A stretch of 64,000 nt of DNA from Owenweeksia sp048267305. GTDB lineage: Bacteria; Bacteroidota; Bacteroidia; Flavobacteriales; Schleiferiaceae. The notes under the pieces are model-generated. The model saw only the letters and a program-made list of their open reading frames with translations, was not told where the DNA came from and searched no databases. Numbering within the stretch: the stretch's first letter is position 1; each line of letters begins with the position of its first letter. A program made the translations under genes and the position numbers. Shown piece after piece: positions 1 to 8,849 of this stretch. The stretch lies in assembly GCA_048267305.1 (NCBI GenBank), contig JBLWXT010000021.1, positions 6,705 through 70,704 of the forward strand, in the 5' to 3' direction.

Positions 1-226
1 CTTCACGTACATCCTTATACCCCGAAATTGGAGGGTAATAGGTATAGTTTTCATCAATGCCTTTTTTGGCTGCATCCTTGATGAAATCAGGGGTGTTGAA
101 GTCAGGTTCTCCAAGTGATAAACTTATCACATCAATGCCGCGTTCCTGTAGTTCGCGGCTTTTTTTGCTCATGGCAATGGTTTGAGACTCAGACAGGTTT
201 TGAATGCGATCAGACAGAAGATTCAT
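1..226 (-). CDS. Aspartate aminotransferase-like class I/II aminotransferase (N-terminal part; runs off window start)
   Basis: Only the first 75 codons are inside the window, beginning at an ATG at 224-226 on the minus strand. The translation opens MNLLSDRIQNLSESQTIAMS and continues with a segment of the form VISLSLGEPDFNTPDFIKDA, then YTYYPPISGYKDVRE. That LGEPDF...Y..P.G...R pattern is the N-terminal substrate-pocket region of PLP-dependent fold-type I aspartate/aromatic aminotransferases. The PLP lysine lies outside the window, so the exact substrate cannot be told. A TAnnTTTG-type -7 box lies 23 bases upstream, which supports this start. Family identity is sure; assignment to aspartate is by resemblance only. 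Confidence 0.85.
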   Translation of the reverse strand, partial: MNLLSDRIQNLSESQTIAMSKKSRELQERGIDVISLSLGEPDFNTPDFIKDAAKKGIDENYTYYPPISGYKDVRE

Positions 227-248
227 GGGCAGCGCGTAATTTAGCCGG

Positions 249-282
249 CAAATCTACAAATTTCAATTCCTGCCTTTTCAAA
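249..282 (-). promoter_or_regulatory. Promoter of the aminotransferase gene
   Basis: On the minus strand a TAGATTTG box (249-256) fits the Bacteroidota -7 consensus TAnnTTTG. A TTTG (279-282) lies 22 bases further upstream, slightly longer than the usual 19. Predicted transcription start is near 242, leaving a short leader before the ATG at 226. Confidence 0.5.
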
Positions 283-325
283 TTTTACGATATTTGGCAC
301 CCCTTATAATTCCCTAACAGCACAT

Positions 326-847
326 ATGGACGTAATCTTAGATATTCTCAAATACGCACTTCCTTCAATTTTTCTGTTAATTCTTTGCTACATGATGTTA
401 ACCAACTTCATGGAAAATGAGGAAAAGCGCAGGTCCTATTTCCTCAAAAAGGAAACTCAAAAAAGTGCTTTACCCATCAGGTTGCAGGCCTATGAGCGGC
501 TTTCTCTTTTTTTGGAGCGCATTACTCCAGACAGACTTTTGGTACGCTTACATTCTCAGGGTTTAAATGCACAGCAATATCAAAATCTGCTTACCGATAC
601 CATAAGAACAGAGTTTGAACACAATCTTTCACAACAGATTTACGTAAGTGATGAGGCCTGGAAACTATTGGTTGACGCTAAATCGGCCACGGTTGGTATC
701 ATCAATAATATCGCTCGCGAAATGAAACCTGATGATGACGGTATGAAGCTCAGAAAAATAATCTTAAGCAAGACTATGGAAATGGAGTCATTTCCCACCA
801 AGCGTGCATTACGTTATCTTAAAGGTGAGGTGAGAAGGGATTTTTAA
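326..847 (+). CDS. DUF7935-like membrane-anchored protein of unknown function
   Basis: A 173-residue protein with one N-terminal hydrophobic helix (about residues 9-26, YALPSIFLLILCYMML) followed by a charged cytoplasmic-type region. The soluble part contains RLQAYERLSLFLERITPDRLLVRLH at about 50-75, a segment I associate with a conserved, uncharacterised Bacteroidota family (DUF7935). No catalytic motif is visible. It is transcribed divergently from the aminotransferase gene, with 99 bases between the two starts. Function unknown; family assignment is from memory of the conserved segment and not checked by search. Confidence 0.7.
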   Translation: MDVILDILKYALPSIFLLILCYMMLTNFMENEEKRRSYFLKKETQKSALPIRLQAYERLSLFLERITPDRLLVRLHSQGLNAQQYQNLLTDTIRTEFEHNLSQQIYVSDEAWKLLVDAKSATVGIINNIAREMKPDDDGMKLRKIILSKTMEMESFPTKRALRYLKGEVRRDF

Positions 848-882
848 CATCATTGTCTGTTTTTTTTGTAGGATTAGTTTTA

Positions 883-890
883 TAGGTTTG
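883..890 (+). promoter_or_regulatory. Probable -7 promoter box for the T9SS protein gene
   Basis: TAGGTTTG matches TAnnTTTG and lies 25 bases upstream of the ATG at 916. A well-placed TTTG -33 element is not obvious, because the T-rich tract upstream gives only a 14-base spacing. Confidence 0.4.
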
Positions 891-915
891 TAAAAATTTA
901 TAGAAGAATTCTGAT

Positions 916-2616
916 ATGAAAAAATTGTTTCCCGTATTCCTTTTGTTTTTGGCCTTTTTTCTAAATGGCTTTGGTCAAAAGTTTAATCGTTCCCTGGTCG
1001 ATCCTTTAGGCTCAGGTGCTTCGGGACTTTTTGTGAATGATGGTAACACCTATCTTTTACAGGCTCCATTTCTCATTACCAAATTTAACAATATGGGTGG
1101 GGCAGTCAAGCAAATTGAATGGACAAAGGATAGCGTTTCCTACTATGCTTACCATATGGAGAAGCAATCTGACTCCACTTTTGTAGTGTATGGAACCACT
1201 GATGACCTAGGTGCACCAATTTCCGAAAGACGTTTTTTTCTAGCTAGGTTTGATACCTCACTTTCCCTCTTAAATTACCGGTCACTTAGTGATTCTGGAG
1301 GGTTTATTTTAGATCTCGCCTTTTTTGAAGATGGCAGGATTTTTTTTCAGGGCACCTACAGCAAGTTTGTTTTGGACAGGGAACTGAACCTCCTTTCATT
1401 TCAAAAAGATTCAGCAGCTACGTCAACTCTCAATATATTCTGTGTAGCGCTAAATAATGACAGCGTTTTTATCCAGCGCCCCAATGCATTTATAGTTTAT
1501 GACGTGAGCACCCATAGTGAGTATGATTTGACCAGCCGTTTCTACCCACAAGTGCAGGGAGGATATGCCTTGCATGATTACAATGATTCTACTTTCGTAT
1601 TCCATACCCGTGGCAATGGCCCGGGCTACAAGGGACTTATGTTTTTTAGTAAAAAATATTTGACATTAAGAAAAAAGTTAAACCTTGATAGTATTGCAGG
1701 ATTTCAAGTAACAGTAATAAGTGCTAATGCCAATGGGATTATGGGTGCGGCCAATAGCAATAAGTATGTGTTGATTACTGAAGGTGCGAGTGGTTTTACC
1801 ACAGTCAATGATTCCCTCAAATCCCAAATTGATATCAACGAGATTTATCCATCTTTTTATTTGGGAGACAGCTCAGTAGCTTTTGCATCTCGACAAAGCA
1901 GTTGCCAAGTGCATTTAGAAGTATTTCAAAAAACAAAGCCTAAAGCGGAGGCTTTTGGGGATTTGACATTTAGGTTTGTTAATACAACATCGACTTTGGG
2001 CAGCGATATTATTTCAAACCTTTCCGGCTATCCTGATTCCGCTTATGCCTACGACATATATATTACCTCAGATGTGTGGATATATAACCAAAGCACGGAA
2101 ATACTGGATAGCCTCACCTATGTATATGGCCAGTCTCTGCCCTATGTTTATTGTGCGAATGCCTATCGGGCAGATTTGAAAGTAATAACGTTGAATCCTG
2201 GCGACTCTACAATGGTTTCGTTTGCTGATACTTTAAGAGCGATAACATATGATTCAAATGAGGTGAAGCTTACACTTGGGGTAAAAGGCCTGGCCGCCAA
2301 TGGCAATATCATCTATCCTGCTGCAATGGATACCGTTGTTCAAATTTTTAAAGGGATAGGATTAGATGAAAATATATTTGAGAGAAACATAGCCATTTAC
2401 CCTTCTCCTGCCCATAATATAGTACACCTAGAAAATCCGAGTGGGGAGCCTATAAAGGAGGTTTCTATTTATTCGCTTACCGGTCAATTGCTAAAAAACC
2501 TCAATGGTTCCGAAAGTAAGTTAGAGATAGATGTTTCAACTTTTAATGCTGGCCCCTACGTGTTAAAATGTAAAATAGGCGAGGAGTGGAAAACGAAACT
2601 CTTTATCAAGGAATAG
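916..2616 (+). CDS. Secreted protein with type IX secretion C-terminal sorting domain
   Basis: A 566-residue protein with a clear signal peptide (MKKLFPVFLLFLAFFLNGFGQ, cleavage likely after the GQ). The body has repeated short beta-rich segments with no recognisable enzyme motif. Residues about 490-566 form a type A T9SS sorting domain: NIAIYPSPAHNIVHLE, then VSIYSLTGQLL, and a terminal segment ending KTKLFIKE. Such proteins cross the outer membrane through the T9SS and are cleaved or anchored at the surface. A second protein of the same layout is encoded at 37562-39118. The passenger's function is unknown. Confidence 0.85.
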   Translation: MKKLFPVFLLFLAFFLNGFGQKFNRSLVDPLGSGASGLFVNDGNTYLLQAPFLITKFNNMGGAVKQIEWTKDSVSYYAYHMEKQSDSTFVVYGTTDDLGAPISERRFFLARFDTSLSLLNYRSLSDSGGFILDLAFFEDGRIFFQGTYSKFVLDRELNLLSFQKDSAATSTLNIFCVALNNDSVFIQRPNAFIVYDVSTHSEYDLTSRFYPQVQGGYALHDYNDSTFVFHTRGNGPGYKGLMFFSKKYLTLRKKLNLDSIAGFQVTVISANANGIMGAANSNKYVLITEGASGFTTVNDSLKSQIDINEIYPSFYLGDSSVAFASRQSSCQVHLEVFQKTKPKAEAFGDLTFRFVNTTSTLGSDIISNLSGYPDSAYAYDIYITSDVWIYNQSTEILDSLTYVYGQSLPYVYCANAYRADLKVITLNPGDSTMVSFADTLRAITYDSNEVKLTLGVKGLAANGNIIYPAAMDTVVQIFKGIGLDENIFERNIAIYPSPAHNIVHLENPSGEPIKEVSIYSLTGQLLKNLNGSESKLEIDVSTFNAGPYVLKCKIGEEWKTKLFIKE

Positions 2617-2629
2617 AGAGAAGAATGTC

Positions 2630-3688
2630 TTAGGTTTCTCCAAATAAAAAGTCAACAGCCATTTTGGCTGCTAAAAAAGGTTCGAGTTTTTCGGACCTTA
2701 CTTTTTCCTTTAGTTCTTTTAGGTTGGCTTGTGTCTTTTGACTTTGATTAAACCGCTCCAAAAGCAATTCTCCAATAGATTCTTCAAACCATTTTAAGGC
2801 CTGCTCTTTTCGGGTTTTATCAAAGTAGCCTTTGGTTTTTTGATGGTTCTCAAATTCACAGATCACCTTCCATACTTCTTCCATTCCATTTTGCTCCAAA
2901 GCAGAGGCAATGCTCACTTTTGGTATCCATTCATTAGGATTGGGAGGGAAGAGGTGCAGCGCCCGTTTGTATTCGCCACTGGCCCGCTTGGCATTAATTA
3001 GGTTATCGCCATCCGCTTTATTGATAACAAGCAAATCTGCCATTTCCATAATGCCGCGTTTTATGCCTTGCAACTCATCTCCGGCACCGGCCAGCATCAG
3101 CAGCATAAAAAAGTCAACCATGCTCTTTACAGCCGTTTCAGACTGACCCACACCAACTGTTTCAATAATAATTACATCATAACCGGCTGCTTCGCATAGT
3201 AAAATTGACTCACGGGTTTTACGTGCCACACCGCCTAACGAACCAGCAGAGGGGGAGGGGCGGATAAAGGCATTTGGATTTAAGGAAAGCTCATTCATTC
3301 GGGTTTTATCACCCAAAATGCTACCCCGGTTTTTGGTGCTGCTGGGATCAATAGCGAGTACTGCTACCTTTTTTTCTATGGATGTAAGGTACTGACCTAA
3401 GGCTTCTATGAAAGTGCTTTTACCAACTCCCGGCACACCGGTAATCCCAATACGTATAGCACTACCCGAAAGAGGCAAAGCATTATGAATAAGTTCCTCG
3501 GCAATTTTGCGGTGTTCCAAATTTTTACTTTCCACCAAAGTGAGAGCCTGGCCCAGGGCAGCCCTGTCACCAAGCTTTAGATTATCCAGCAACTCATTAG
3601 CCGTGGGAATCCTACGAGGTTTTAACTTTTTAAAATTGGGATTAATAGCGTCCAATGAGTACAGTTTTACAGTTGGTAAATTAGGCAA
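2630..3688 (-). CDS. meaB: Methylmalonyl-CoA mutase-associated GTPase MeaB (ArgK family)
   Basis: A 352-residue SIMIBI-class G protein. Walker A GVPGVGKST is at about residues 84-92, a DPSS element follows, ETVGVGQSE (switch II) is near 176, and the guanine-recognition NKAD is near 222. MeaB-family proteins guard methylmalonyl-CoA mutase, controlling loading of adenosylcobalamin and release of damaged cofactor. The context agrees: mutA and mutB are upstream on the same strand, with ybaB in between (35 bases from meaB). The C-terminal dimerisation helices appear complete. Confidence 0.95.
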   Translation of the reverse strand: MPNLPTVKLYSLDAINPNFKKLKPRRIPTANELLDNLKLGDRAALGQALTLVESKNLEHRKIAEELIHNALPLSGSAIRIGITGVPGVGKSTFIEALGQYLTSIEKKVAVLAIDPSSTKNRGSILGDKTRMNELSLNPNAFIRPSPSAGSLGGVARKTRESILLCEAAGYDVIIIETVGVGQSETAVKSMVDFFMLLMLAGAGDELQGIKRGIMEMADLLVINKADGDNLINAKRASGEYKRALHLFPPNPNEWIPKVSIASALEQNGMEEVWKVICEFENHQKTKGYFDKTRKEQALKWFEESIGELLLERFNQSQKTQANLKELKEKVRSEKLEPFLAAKMAVDFLFGET

Positions 3689-3723
3689 TTTGCCACTCCA
3701 TCTAACTTTAAAGGAAGGGTATT

Positions 3724-4041
3724 TTACTTTCCAAAAAGCTTGTCCATACCAGGTATGTTGAGCATACCTGAGGCTGCAGCCTGCATTTCGCGCTCATTCA
3801 TTTCAGTAGCTTTTGTAATGGCTTTGTTTAGGGTGATTACCAAGTGGTCGCTCAACTCTTCTGCATCGCCCATCAGGCTTTCATCAATGTGGATGTCCTT
3901 TATTTCGCGGTTTGCCGAAATGGTAACCTTAATCTTTCCATTGGGTGATTCCTCCGAAAGGAAAACAGTGTTTAACCGTTGTTTGGTTTCTTCAGCTTGC
4001 TTTTGGGCTTCCTGTAATTTGCCCATCATATCTCCGAACAT
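3724..4041 (-). CDS. ybaB: YbaB/EbfC family nucleoid-associated protein
   Basis: A 105-residue protein beginning MFGDMMGKLQEAQKQAEETK, the usual start of YbaB/EbfC proteins, and continuing through the conserved core VTISANREIKDIHIDESL to a Met/Gly-rich tail (GMLNIPGMDKLFGK). The family forms tweezer-shaped dimers that bind DNA without strong sequence specificity. In many bacteria ybaB lies by dnaX/recR; here it sits between mutB (155 bases away) and meaB, and is probably co-transcribed with meaB. Confidence 0.93.
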   Translation of the reverse strand: MFGDMMGKLQEAQKQAEETKQRLNTVFLSEESPNGKIKVTISANREIKDIHIDESLMGDAEELSDHLVITLNKAITKATEMNEREMQAAASGMLNIPGMDKLFGK

Positions 4042-4195
4042 AGTTTTATTTTTTAGTATTTAATTTTTCAAAATCCTCGGGGTTTCTATGGCCATCACAA
4101 TTATTCGTCATTATAGTAGAATAGGTTTTCTAGTATAGGGAATCATTACGTTGTCAATGAGTAAAAACCCTTAGCATATAATTAAAAAAAGAAGC

Positions 4196-6325
4196 CTAAT
4201 TCCTCGATGCAATCATAATTTCCAATATCCTCGCGGCAGCTTCGGCTATAACTGTTCCCGGGCCAAATACCCCTGCTACTCCGGCATCAAACAAATATTG
4301 ATAATCGTTTTGTGGAATTACGCCACCGGCAATTACCAAAATGTCTTCTCGGCCTTGTTTCTTCAGTTCTTCCAAAACCTGAGGCACCAAAGTTTTATGC
4401 CCTGCAGCTAATGACGATACACCCAAAATATGCACATCATTTTCAATGGCTTGTCTGGCAGCTTCTGCCGGAGTTTGAAACAATGGCCCGATGTCAACAT
4501 CAAAACCAAGATCGGCAAAGGAGGTGGCCACTACCTTGGCGCCACGGTCATGACCGTCCTGGCCCATTTTGGCCACCATAATACGTGGCCTGCGGCCTTC
4601 CAGCATTTCAAATCTGTCGGCCAGTTTTTGTGCCTTTTCAAACTTTTCGTCTTTCATCATTTCTTTAGAATAAACACCGGAAATGGAGCGGATAGTGGCC
4701 GTATAGCGTCCAAAGGCCTTTTCCATGGCCAGACTGATTTCCCCAAGGCTGGCACGGTTTCGGGCAGCTTCAACGGCTAATGCCAATAGATTTCCGTTAC
4801 CAGAACGGGCAGCTTCTTCCATCGCTTTCAGGCTTTCATCAACCTTCGGTTGATTGCGGGTAGCACGAATACTTTCTAATCTTTCAATTTGCTTTTGGCG
4901 CACCACGGCATTGTCTACTTCGCGCAACTCTATGGGGTCGTCCTTTTCATTGCGATAAGCATTTACGCCAATAACCCACTCTTTGCCAGAGTCTATGCGC
5001 GCTTGTTTTTTAGCAGCAGCTTCTTCAATCCGCATTTTTGGCAAACCGGTTTCTATGGCCTTGGCCATACCGCCTAATTTTTCTACTTCCTCTATTAGTG
5101 CCCATGCTTTTTTAGCAATCTGATCTGTGAGGTATTCCACATAATATGATCCACCCCAAGGGTCAACCGTACGGGTTATTCCCATCTCCTCCTGCATTAT
5201 CAATTGGGTATTACGCGCTATACGAGCCGAGAAATCGGTAGGCAAGGCAATAGCTTCATCCAATGAGTTGGTGTGGAGAGATTGTGTTCCTCCAAATACT
5301 GCGGCCATGGCTTCAATGGTGGTTCTGGCCACATTGTTAAAAGGATCTTGCTCAGTAAGGCTGTATCCGGAAGTTTGGCTGTGGGTGCGCAGTGCCAGTG
5401 ATTTTGGATTTTCGGCACCAAAGCTTTTTACAATTTTTGCCCACAGCATACGTGCCGCTCTCATCTTGGCAATTTCCATAAAATGGTTCATCCCAATCCC
5501 CCAAAAGAAGGAGAGGCGCGGGGCAAATTCATCTACCTTAAGTCCCGCTTTGATTCCCGAGCGGATATATTCCATGCCATCGGCCAAGGTATAGGCTAGC
5601 TCAATATCTGCCGTGGCACCTGCTTCGTGCATGTGGTATCCACTAATGGAAATACTGTTGAAGCGCGGCATATTGTTTTTGGTGTATTCAAAAATATCGG
5701 CCACTATGCGCATGGAAGGCAATGGTGGATAGATATAGGTATTCCGCACCATGAATTCCTTCAGAATGTCGTTTTGAATTGTTCCAGAAAGCAGCTCGGG
5801 CTTTACACCTTGTTCTTCGGCAGCTACTATATAAAAGGCCATAATCGGAATTACCGCTCCGTTCATGGTCATGGAAACCGACATCTTATCCAAGGGAATC
5901 TGATCAAAAAGGATTTTCATATCCTCTACAGAATCAATGGCAACACCGGCTTTACCAACATCGCCAACCACTCTTTCATGGTCGCTGTCATAACCGCGAT
6001 GCGTGGCTAAATCAAATGCCACGGAAAGCCCTTTTTGCCCGGCAGCAAGGTTTTTCCTGTAAAAGGCATTGCTTTCTTCCGCTGTGGAAAAACCTGCATA
6101 CTGCCGAATGGTCCATGGACGGCTGACATACATAGTAGAATAGGGTCCTCTTAAATAAGGTTCTATTCCGGCCACAAAATCTAAGTGGCTCAACTTTTCA
6201 AAGTTTTCTTTCGAAAAGTGATTGGGCACTTCGATTTCTTCTGGCGTAAGCCAGCTTGTTGAGGAGGCTTGCTCCTTTACCTGTTGGCTTTTGTATGTGG
6301 TACTTTGGAAATTGTGTCTTTTCAT
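4196..6325 (-). CDS. mutB: Methylmalonyl-CoA mutase, large (catalytic, B12-binding) subunit
   Basis: A 709-residue protein, full length for the alpha chain. The N-terminal TIM-barrel contains TMYVSRPWTIRQYAGFS (the active-site Tyr of the family is in this block) and SGYHMHEAGAT with the active-site His. The C-terminal cobalamin domain carries DGHDRG near residue 588, the DxHxxG motif whose His is the lower axial ligand to cobalt, plus GVSSLAAGHKTL and AGGVIPQNDY. It interconverts succinyl-CoA and (R)-methylmalonyl-CoA as a heterodimer with MutA, encoded upstream. A DUF559 gene with repeat flanks (6349-6867) separates the two. Confidence 0.97.
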   Translation of the reverse strand: MKRHNFQSTTYKSQQVKEQASSTSWLTPEEIEVPNHFSKENFEKLSHLDFVAGIEPYLRGPYSTMYVSRPWTIRQYAGFSTAEESNAFYRKNLAAGQKGLSVAFDLATHRGYDSDHERVVGDVGKAGVAIDSVEDMKILFDQIPLDKMSVSMTMNGAVIPIMAFYIVAAEEQGVKPELLSGTIQNDILKEFMVRNTYIYPPLPSMRIVADIFEYTKNNMPRFNSISISGYHMHEAGATADIELAYTLADGMEYIRSGIKAGLKVDEFAPRLSFFWGIGMNHFMEIAKMRAARMLWAKIVKSFGAENPKSLALRTHSQTSGYSLTEQDPFNNVARTTIEAMAAVFGGTQSLHTNSLDEAIALPTDFSARIARNTQLIMQEEMGITRTVDPWGGSYYVEYLTDQIAKKAWALIEEVEKLGGMAKAIETGLPKMRIEEAAAKKQARIDSGKEWVIGVNAYRNEKDDPIELREVDNAVVRQKQIERLESIRATRNQPKVDESLKAMEEAARSGNGNLLALAVEAARNRASLGEISLAMEKAFGRYTATIRSISGVYSKEMMKDEKFEKAQKLADRFEMLEGRRPRIMVAKMGQDGHDRGAKVVATSFADLGFDVDIGPLFQTPAEAARQAIENDVHILGVSSLAAGHKTLVPQVLEELKKQGREDILVIAGGVIPQNDYQYLFDAGVAGVFGPGTVIAEAAARILEIMIASRN

Positions 6326-6348
6326 GTGTTTTAATATTGCTCTTTAGA

Positions 6349-6404
6349 CCTCACCCCGCCCGAGCTAAAGCTCTGATTGCCCATCGCCTAAAAGGAGAGG
6401 GCTA
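6349..6404. repeat. Degenerate REP-like repeat, mutB-side copy
   Basis: Begins CCTCACCCCGCCC and ends CGCCTAAAAGGAGAGGGCT. It is the same family as the intact hairpin at 6819-6867 and in the same orientation, but its left half has diverged. Together the two bracket the DUF559 gene. Confidence 0.6.
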
Positions 6405-6422
6405 AACCCATTGCTCGCAGGC

Positions 6423-6788
6423 TTACTTTAGATTTTCTCTTATTGTTTTAAGCACCTGCTCCATTTCATACAAAACTTCCTCATTTGTAAACCTTAAAAA
6501 CCTATTACCATAAAAGGTTAGCAACGCTTGCCGCTCCTTGTCTTTTACTTTTACTTCAGCTTGGTTATGGATTCCTCCATCTACTTCAATTATTAGTTTT
6601 TGTTTAACACAGAAGAAATCAACCACATAATCCTCAATGGGGTGTTGTCGCCTAAATTTCGCTCCTAGCTTACTTCCTCGCAACTCTTGCCAAAGTTTGT
6701 CTTCAGCAAGTGTTGAGTCCTTTCGGAGTATCCTGGCAAATTTAAAAGTATTGCCTTCGGCTTTGTGGTGCATATTGGTTTTGGGCAT
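6423..6788 (-). CDS. DUF559 (Vsr-like PD-(D/E)XK) endonuclease-domain protein
   Basis: A 121-residue protein with the DUF559 layout: ARILRKDSTLAEDKLWQEL at the start, LGAKFRRQHPIEDYVVDFFC in the middle (Asp of the nuclease core), then KLIIEVDGGIH, the E-x-D strand, and a C-terminal NRFLRFTNEEV segment. The fold is related to very-short-patch repair endonucleases, but the cellular role of these solitary proteins is unknown. It lies between mutA and mutB on the same strand, flanked by two copies of a REP-like repeat, so it looks like an insertion into the operon rather than a functional member. Confidence 0.88.
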   Translation of the reverse strand: MPKTNMHHKAEGNTFKFARILRKDSTLAEDKLWQELRGSKLGAKFRRQHPIEDYVVDFFCVKQKLIIEVDGGIHNQAEVKVKDKERQALLTFYGNRFLRFTNEEVLYEMEQVLKTIRENLK

Positions 6789-6818
6789 GGTGGGGCTTTT
6801 TCTAAATTCTTTAGGCTA

Positions 6819-6867
6819 CCTCACCCCCGGCCCCTCTCCCTTTAGGAGAGGGGCTTGGGGGGTGAGG
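6819..6867. repeat. REP-like long hairpin, mutA-side copy
   Basis: A nested inverted repeat: CCTCACCCCC pairs with GGGGGTGAGG (outer arms) and CCCCTCTCC with GGAGAGGGG (inner arms). On the minus strand it begins directly after the mutA stop codon (6868-6870), so it would fold in the transcript right after mutA. A decayed copy lies at 6349-6404. Confidence 0.85.
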
Positions 6868-8250
6868 TCATTTCTCCAACCCCTCCGCCAATCTCCTTGG
6901 CACCACTCTCTTTATTTCCGTTTCTTTTTCTGCTCCTGCAAACATCCCATATTCAATGATATCATTCAGGTTTTCATCCACATTGGCGTGTTTGTTGGCG
7001 CCAATTAACACTTTTTGCTTTTCGTCAAAGGCATTTTGTTCTGCTTGCGCAGAAATCTCAATTTGCTCCTGAAGCCAACCTGATTTCATAGCCTCTACAT
7101 ATCCGCCATTGTTTTCAATTTGTTTAAAGAATTCCCAAGCCAGAAGGGCCATTTCTTCCGTAAGGGTTTCTATAAAATAAGAGCCACGCGAAATATCACT
7201 TATCTCACTAAGGTGGCTTTCATGCTCTAAAATAGACTGTTGATTTTTGGCAATGCGTTCTCCAAAAAAGTCAGATTCTTTAAAGGTATGATTGAAGCCT
7301 TTTGTGGAAATTTCATTGGCTCCACCAATAGCTGCAGCCATACTCTCGCTTGTAGTGCGGATCATGTTGTTGGAGGCGTCCATTATAGTTTTGTTGCGGA
7401 GGCCGGTTTCAGTATATATAAAGGCCTCGGTTTCCTCCAAACCTAATTCGGAATGAAGCTGCGCCCATAGCCTGCGCCAGGCGCGGAGTTTGGCAATTTC
7501 TCCAAAATAATCCGATCCGATGGCGAAATTCACCCAAAAGGGTTGAGTGTTTTTAAGCTCAAAGCGATGGATATACTCATATACCATGCTTAGTGCGGTG
7601 CCCAATTGCTGGGTGGCTGTAGCTCCTGCATTTCCAAAAAGGTTGGCATTTATGCAAAGCCCGCTCATATTTGGAGGTAAAATCTCCACAAGATTTTGAA
7701 TCCTTTTAAAGTCGGCCTCTTCGCTCTCAATCCATTGGCCGGTGCGGGCAATGCCTTCCAGGCAATCAATATTTATGGAGCCTGCAATTTCTATTTCCTT
7801 TAAACCACGGCTGTCAATAAGGTCTTTCAGGTTTTTGGCCAATAGCATTACATCGCCTTCCACTACAAAGTTGGTACGGATGTATTCAATTTGAATTCCG
7901 TCTAATAAAGTAGTGAGATCTGCATCTCCGTAAAGGTAAAACAGGAGTGAAGTGGCTCCACGGTTTAAATGATCCAAAGCCTGTTTATTGGCCGCTTTTG
8001 CATCTTCTACAAAAAGCTCCTGCACCACATCCCATTTGGCCATAGCCTTAAAGGGCTGAGGTTTTATATCGGCATTTTGGCGATGGTAAGCCGGCTCAAT
8101 AGTTAGCCCATCGGCAGTGTGGCTGCGGAGGGTTTCGTATTCCTTGCCTTTAAGGTCTTTTTCTATCTGTTGTTTCCATTCCTCGAAAGAGGACGGGGAG
8201 AAGTCCTTCAAAAGATTTTCTTGGGACATAGGTCTTTGCGTTTTGAGCAA
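6868..8250 (-). CDS. mutA: Methylmalonyl-CoA mutase, small (beta) subunit
   Basis: A 460-residue protein with the MutA barrel: FSPSSFEEWKQQIEKDLKGK near the start, WVNFAIGSDYFGEIAKLRAW and TGLRNKTIMDASNNMIRTT (the block that mirrors NNVARTT in the catalytic subunit). It does not carry a cobalamin-binding domain or a DxHxxG motif and is much shorter than classical beta subunits of about 620-640 residues, so only the barrel is kept. It forms the non-catalytic half of the heterodimer. The 3' end abuts a long REP-like hairpin at 6819-6867. Confidence 0.93.
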   Translation of the reverse strand: MLKTQRPMSQENLLKDFSPSSFEEWKQQIEKDLKGKEYETLRSHTADGLTIEPAYHRQNADIKPQPFKAMAKWDVVQELFVEDAKAANKQALDHLNRGATSLLFYLYGDADLTTLLDGIQIEYIRTNFVVEGDVMLLAKNLKDLIDSRGLKEIEIAGSINIDCLEGIARTGQWIESEEADFKRIQNLVEILPPNMSGLCINANLFGNAGATATQQLGTALSMVYEYIHRFELKNTQPFWVNFAIGSDYFGEIAKLRAWRRLWAQLHSELGLEETEAFIYTETGLRNKTIMDASNNMIRTTSESMAAAIGGANEISTKGFNHTFKESDFFGERIAKNQQSILEHESHLSEISDISRGSYFIETLTEEMALLAWEFFKQIENNGGYVEAMKSGWLQEQIEISAQAEQNAFDEKQKVLIGANKHANVDENLNDIIEYGMFAGAEKETEIKRVVPRRLAEGLEK

Positions 8251-8306
8251 AGGTCTTAAAAATTAGGGGAGTTTGGGAGGCGCTGTAAAATGGGTTTTGT
8301 GAAAGT

Positions 8307-8837
8307 TTATTTCTTTAGCTCCAAAGCCGACATTAATTCCTTCATCCTTGCTTTTTCCACGCTATAGGAGCGGTATTCCTTGCCAAAGCGCATTCGGTAT
8401 TCGCGTTCTAAAAAATCAATCAAGCGTCTTTCAGCAATATTATTATTCTTATAGGCCTTATAAAGTGTTTTGAAATGGTTGAGCCGGATTTTTTCAATAG
8501 GCGAATGATTGAGAATGAGCCAGGGCGTCATGGTAGCTTCCTCACCGTAGGTTTCCTTTTCGGGATAACCGTAGGTATTGAGGTAATCATTGATTTTCAT
8601 GGTAAGAACGGAGTCCGTTTTATACATGGAATCAATGGCGGCAAGGTGTTCTTCAGTGCGGAAGCCGGCTACTACCATAACGGAATCCTCGTACAGGCGT
8701 ATGGCCCTGTCGTTGCTGTAAATGGCTTTGAGGTAACCTATGCGGTCATCCAAAACATCAAGATTAAAGCGGGTTTGCGATTTTGCAGTTTGTAGTGAGA
8801 CGAGTATGAGCAGAACGGTGAGTGTAGTAAATCGCAT
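8307..8837 (-). CDS. Secreted DUF6624-like protein of unknown function
   Basis: A 176-residue protein with a signal peptide (MRFTTLTVLLILVSLQTAKSQ). The middle and C-terminal parts read YLNTYGYPEKETYGEEATMT, then PWLILNHSPIEKIRLNHF, which resembles the YGWP...A.WLI.QH pattern of DUF6624. No catalytic assignment is known for that family. It lies 12 bases after the FtsB/DivIC-like gene and 56 bases before mutA on the same strand. The family call is tentative. Confidence 0.6.
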   Translation of the reverse strand: MRFTTLTVLLILVSLQTAKSQTRFNLDVLDDRIGYLKAIYSNDRAIRLYEDSVMVVAGFRTEEHLAAIDSMYKTDSVLTMKINDYLNTYGYPEKETYGEEATMTPWLILNHSPIEKIRLNHFKTLYKAYKNNNIAERRLIDFLEREYRMRFGKEYRSYSVEKARMKELMSALELKK

Positions 8838-8849
8838 GGTGTTGGTTGG

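Noticed and set aside
115..309. 64-codon plus-strand frame at the window start
   Set aside because: It overlaps the aminotransferase gene and its promoter on the other strand and shows no domain.
6423..6788. Restriction or defence system based on the DUF559 nuclease
   Set aside because: No methyltransferase, specificity subunit or other defence gene is adjacent; the repeat flanks suggest an inserted element instead.
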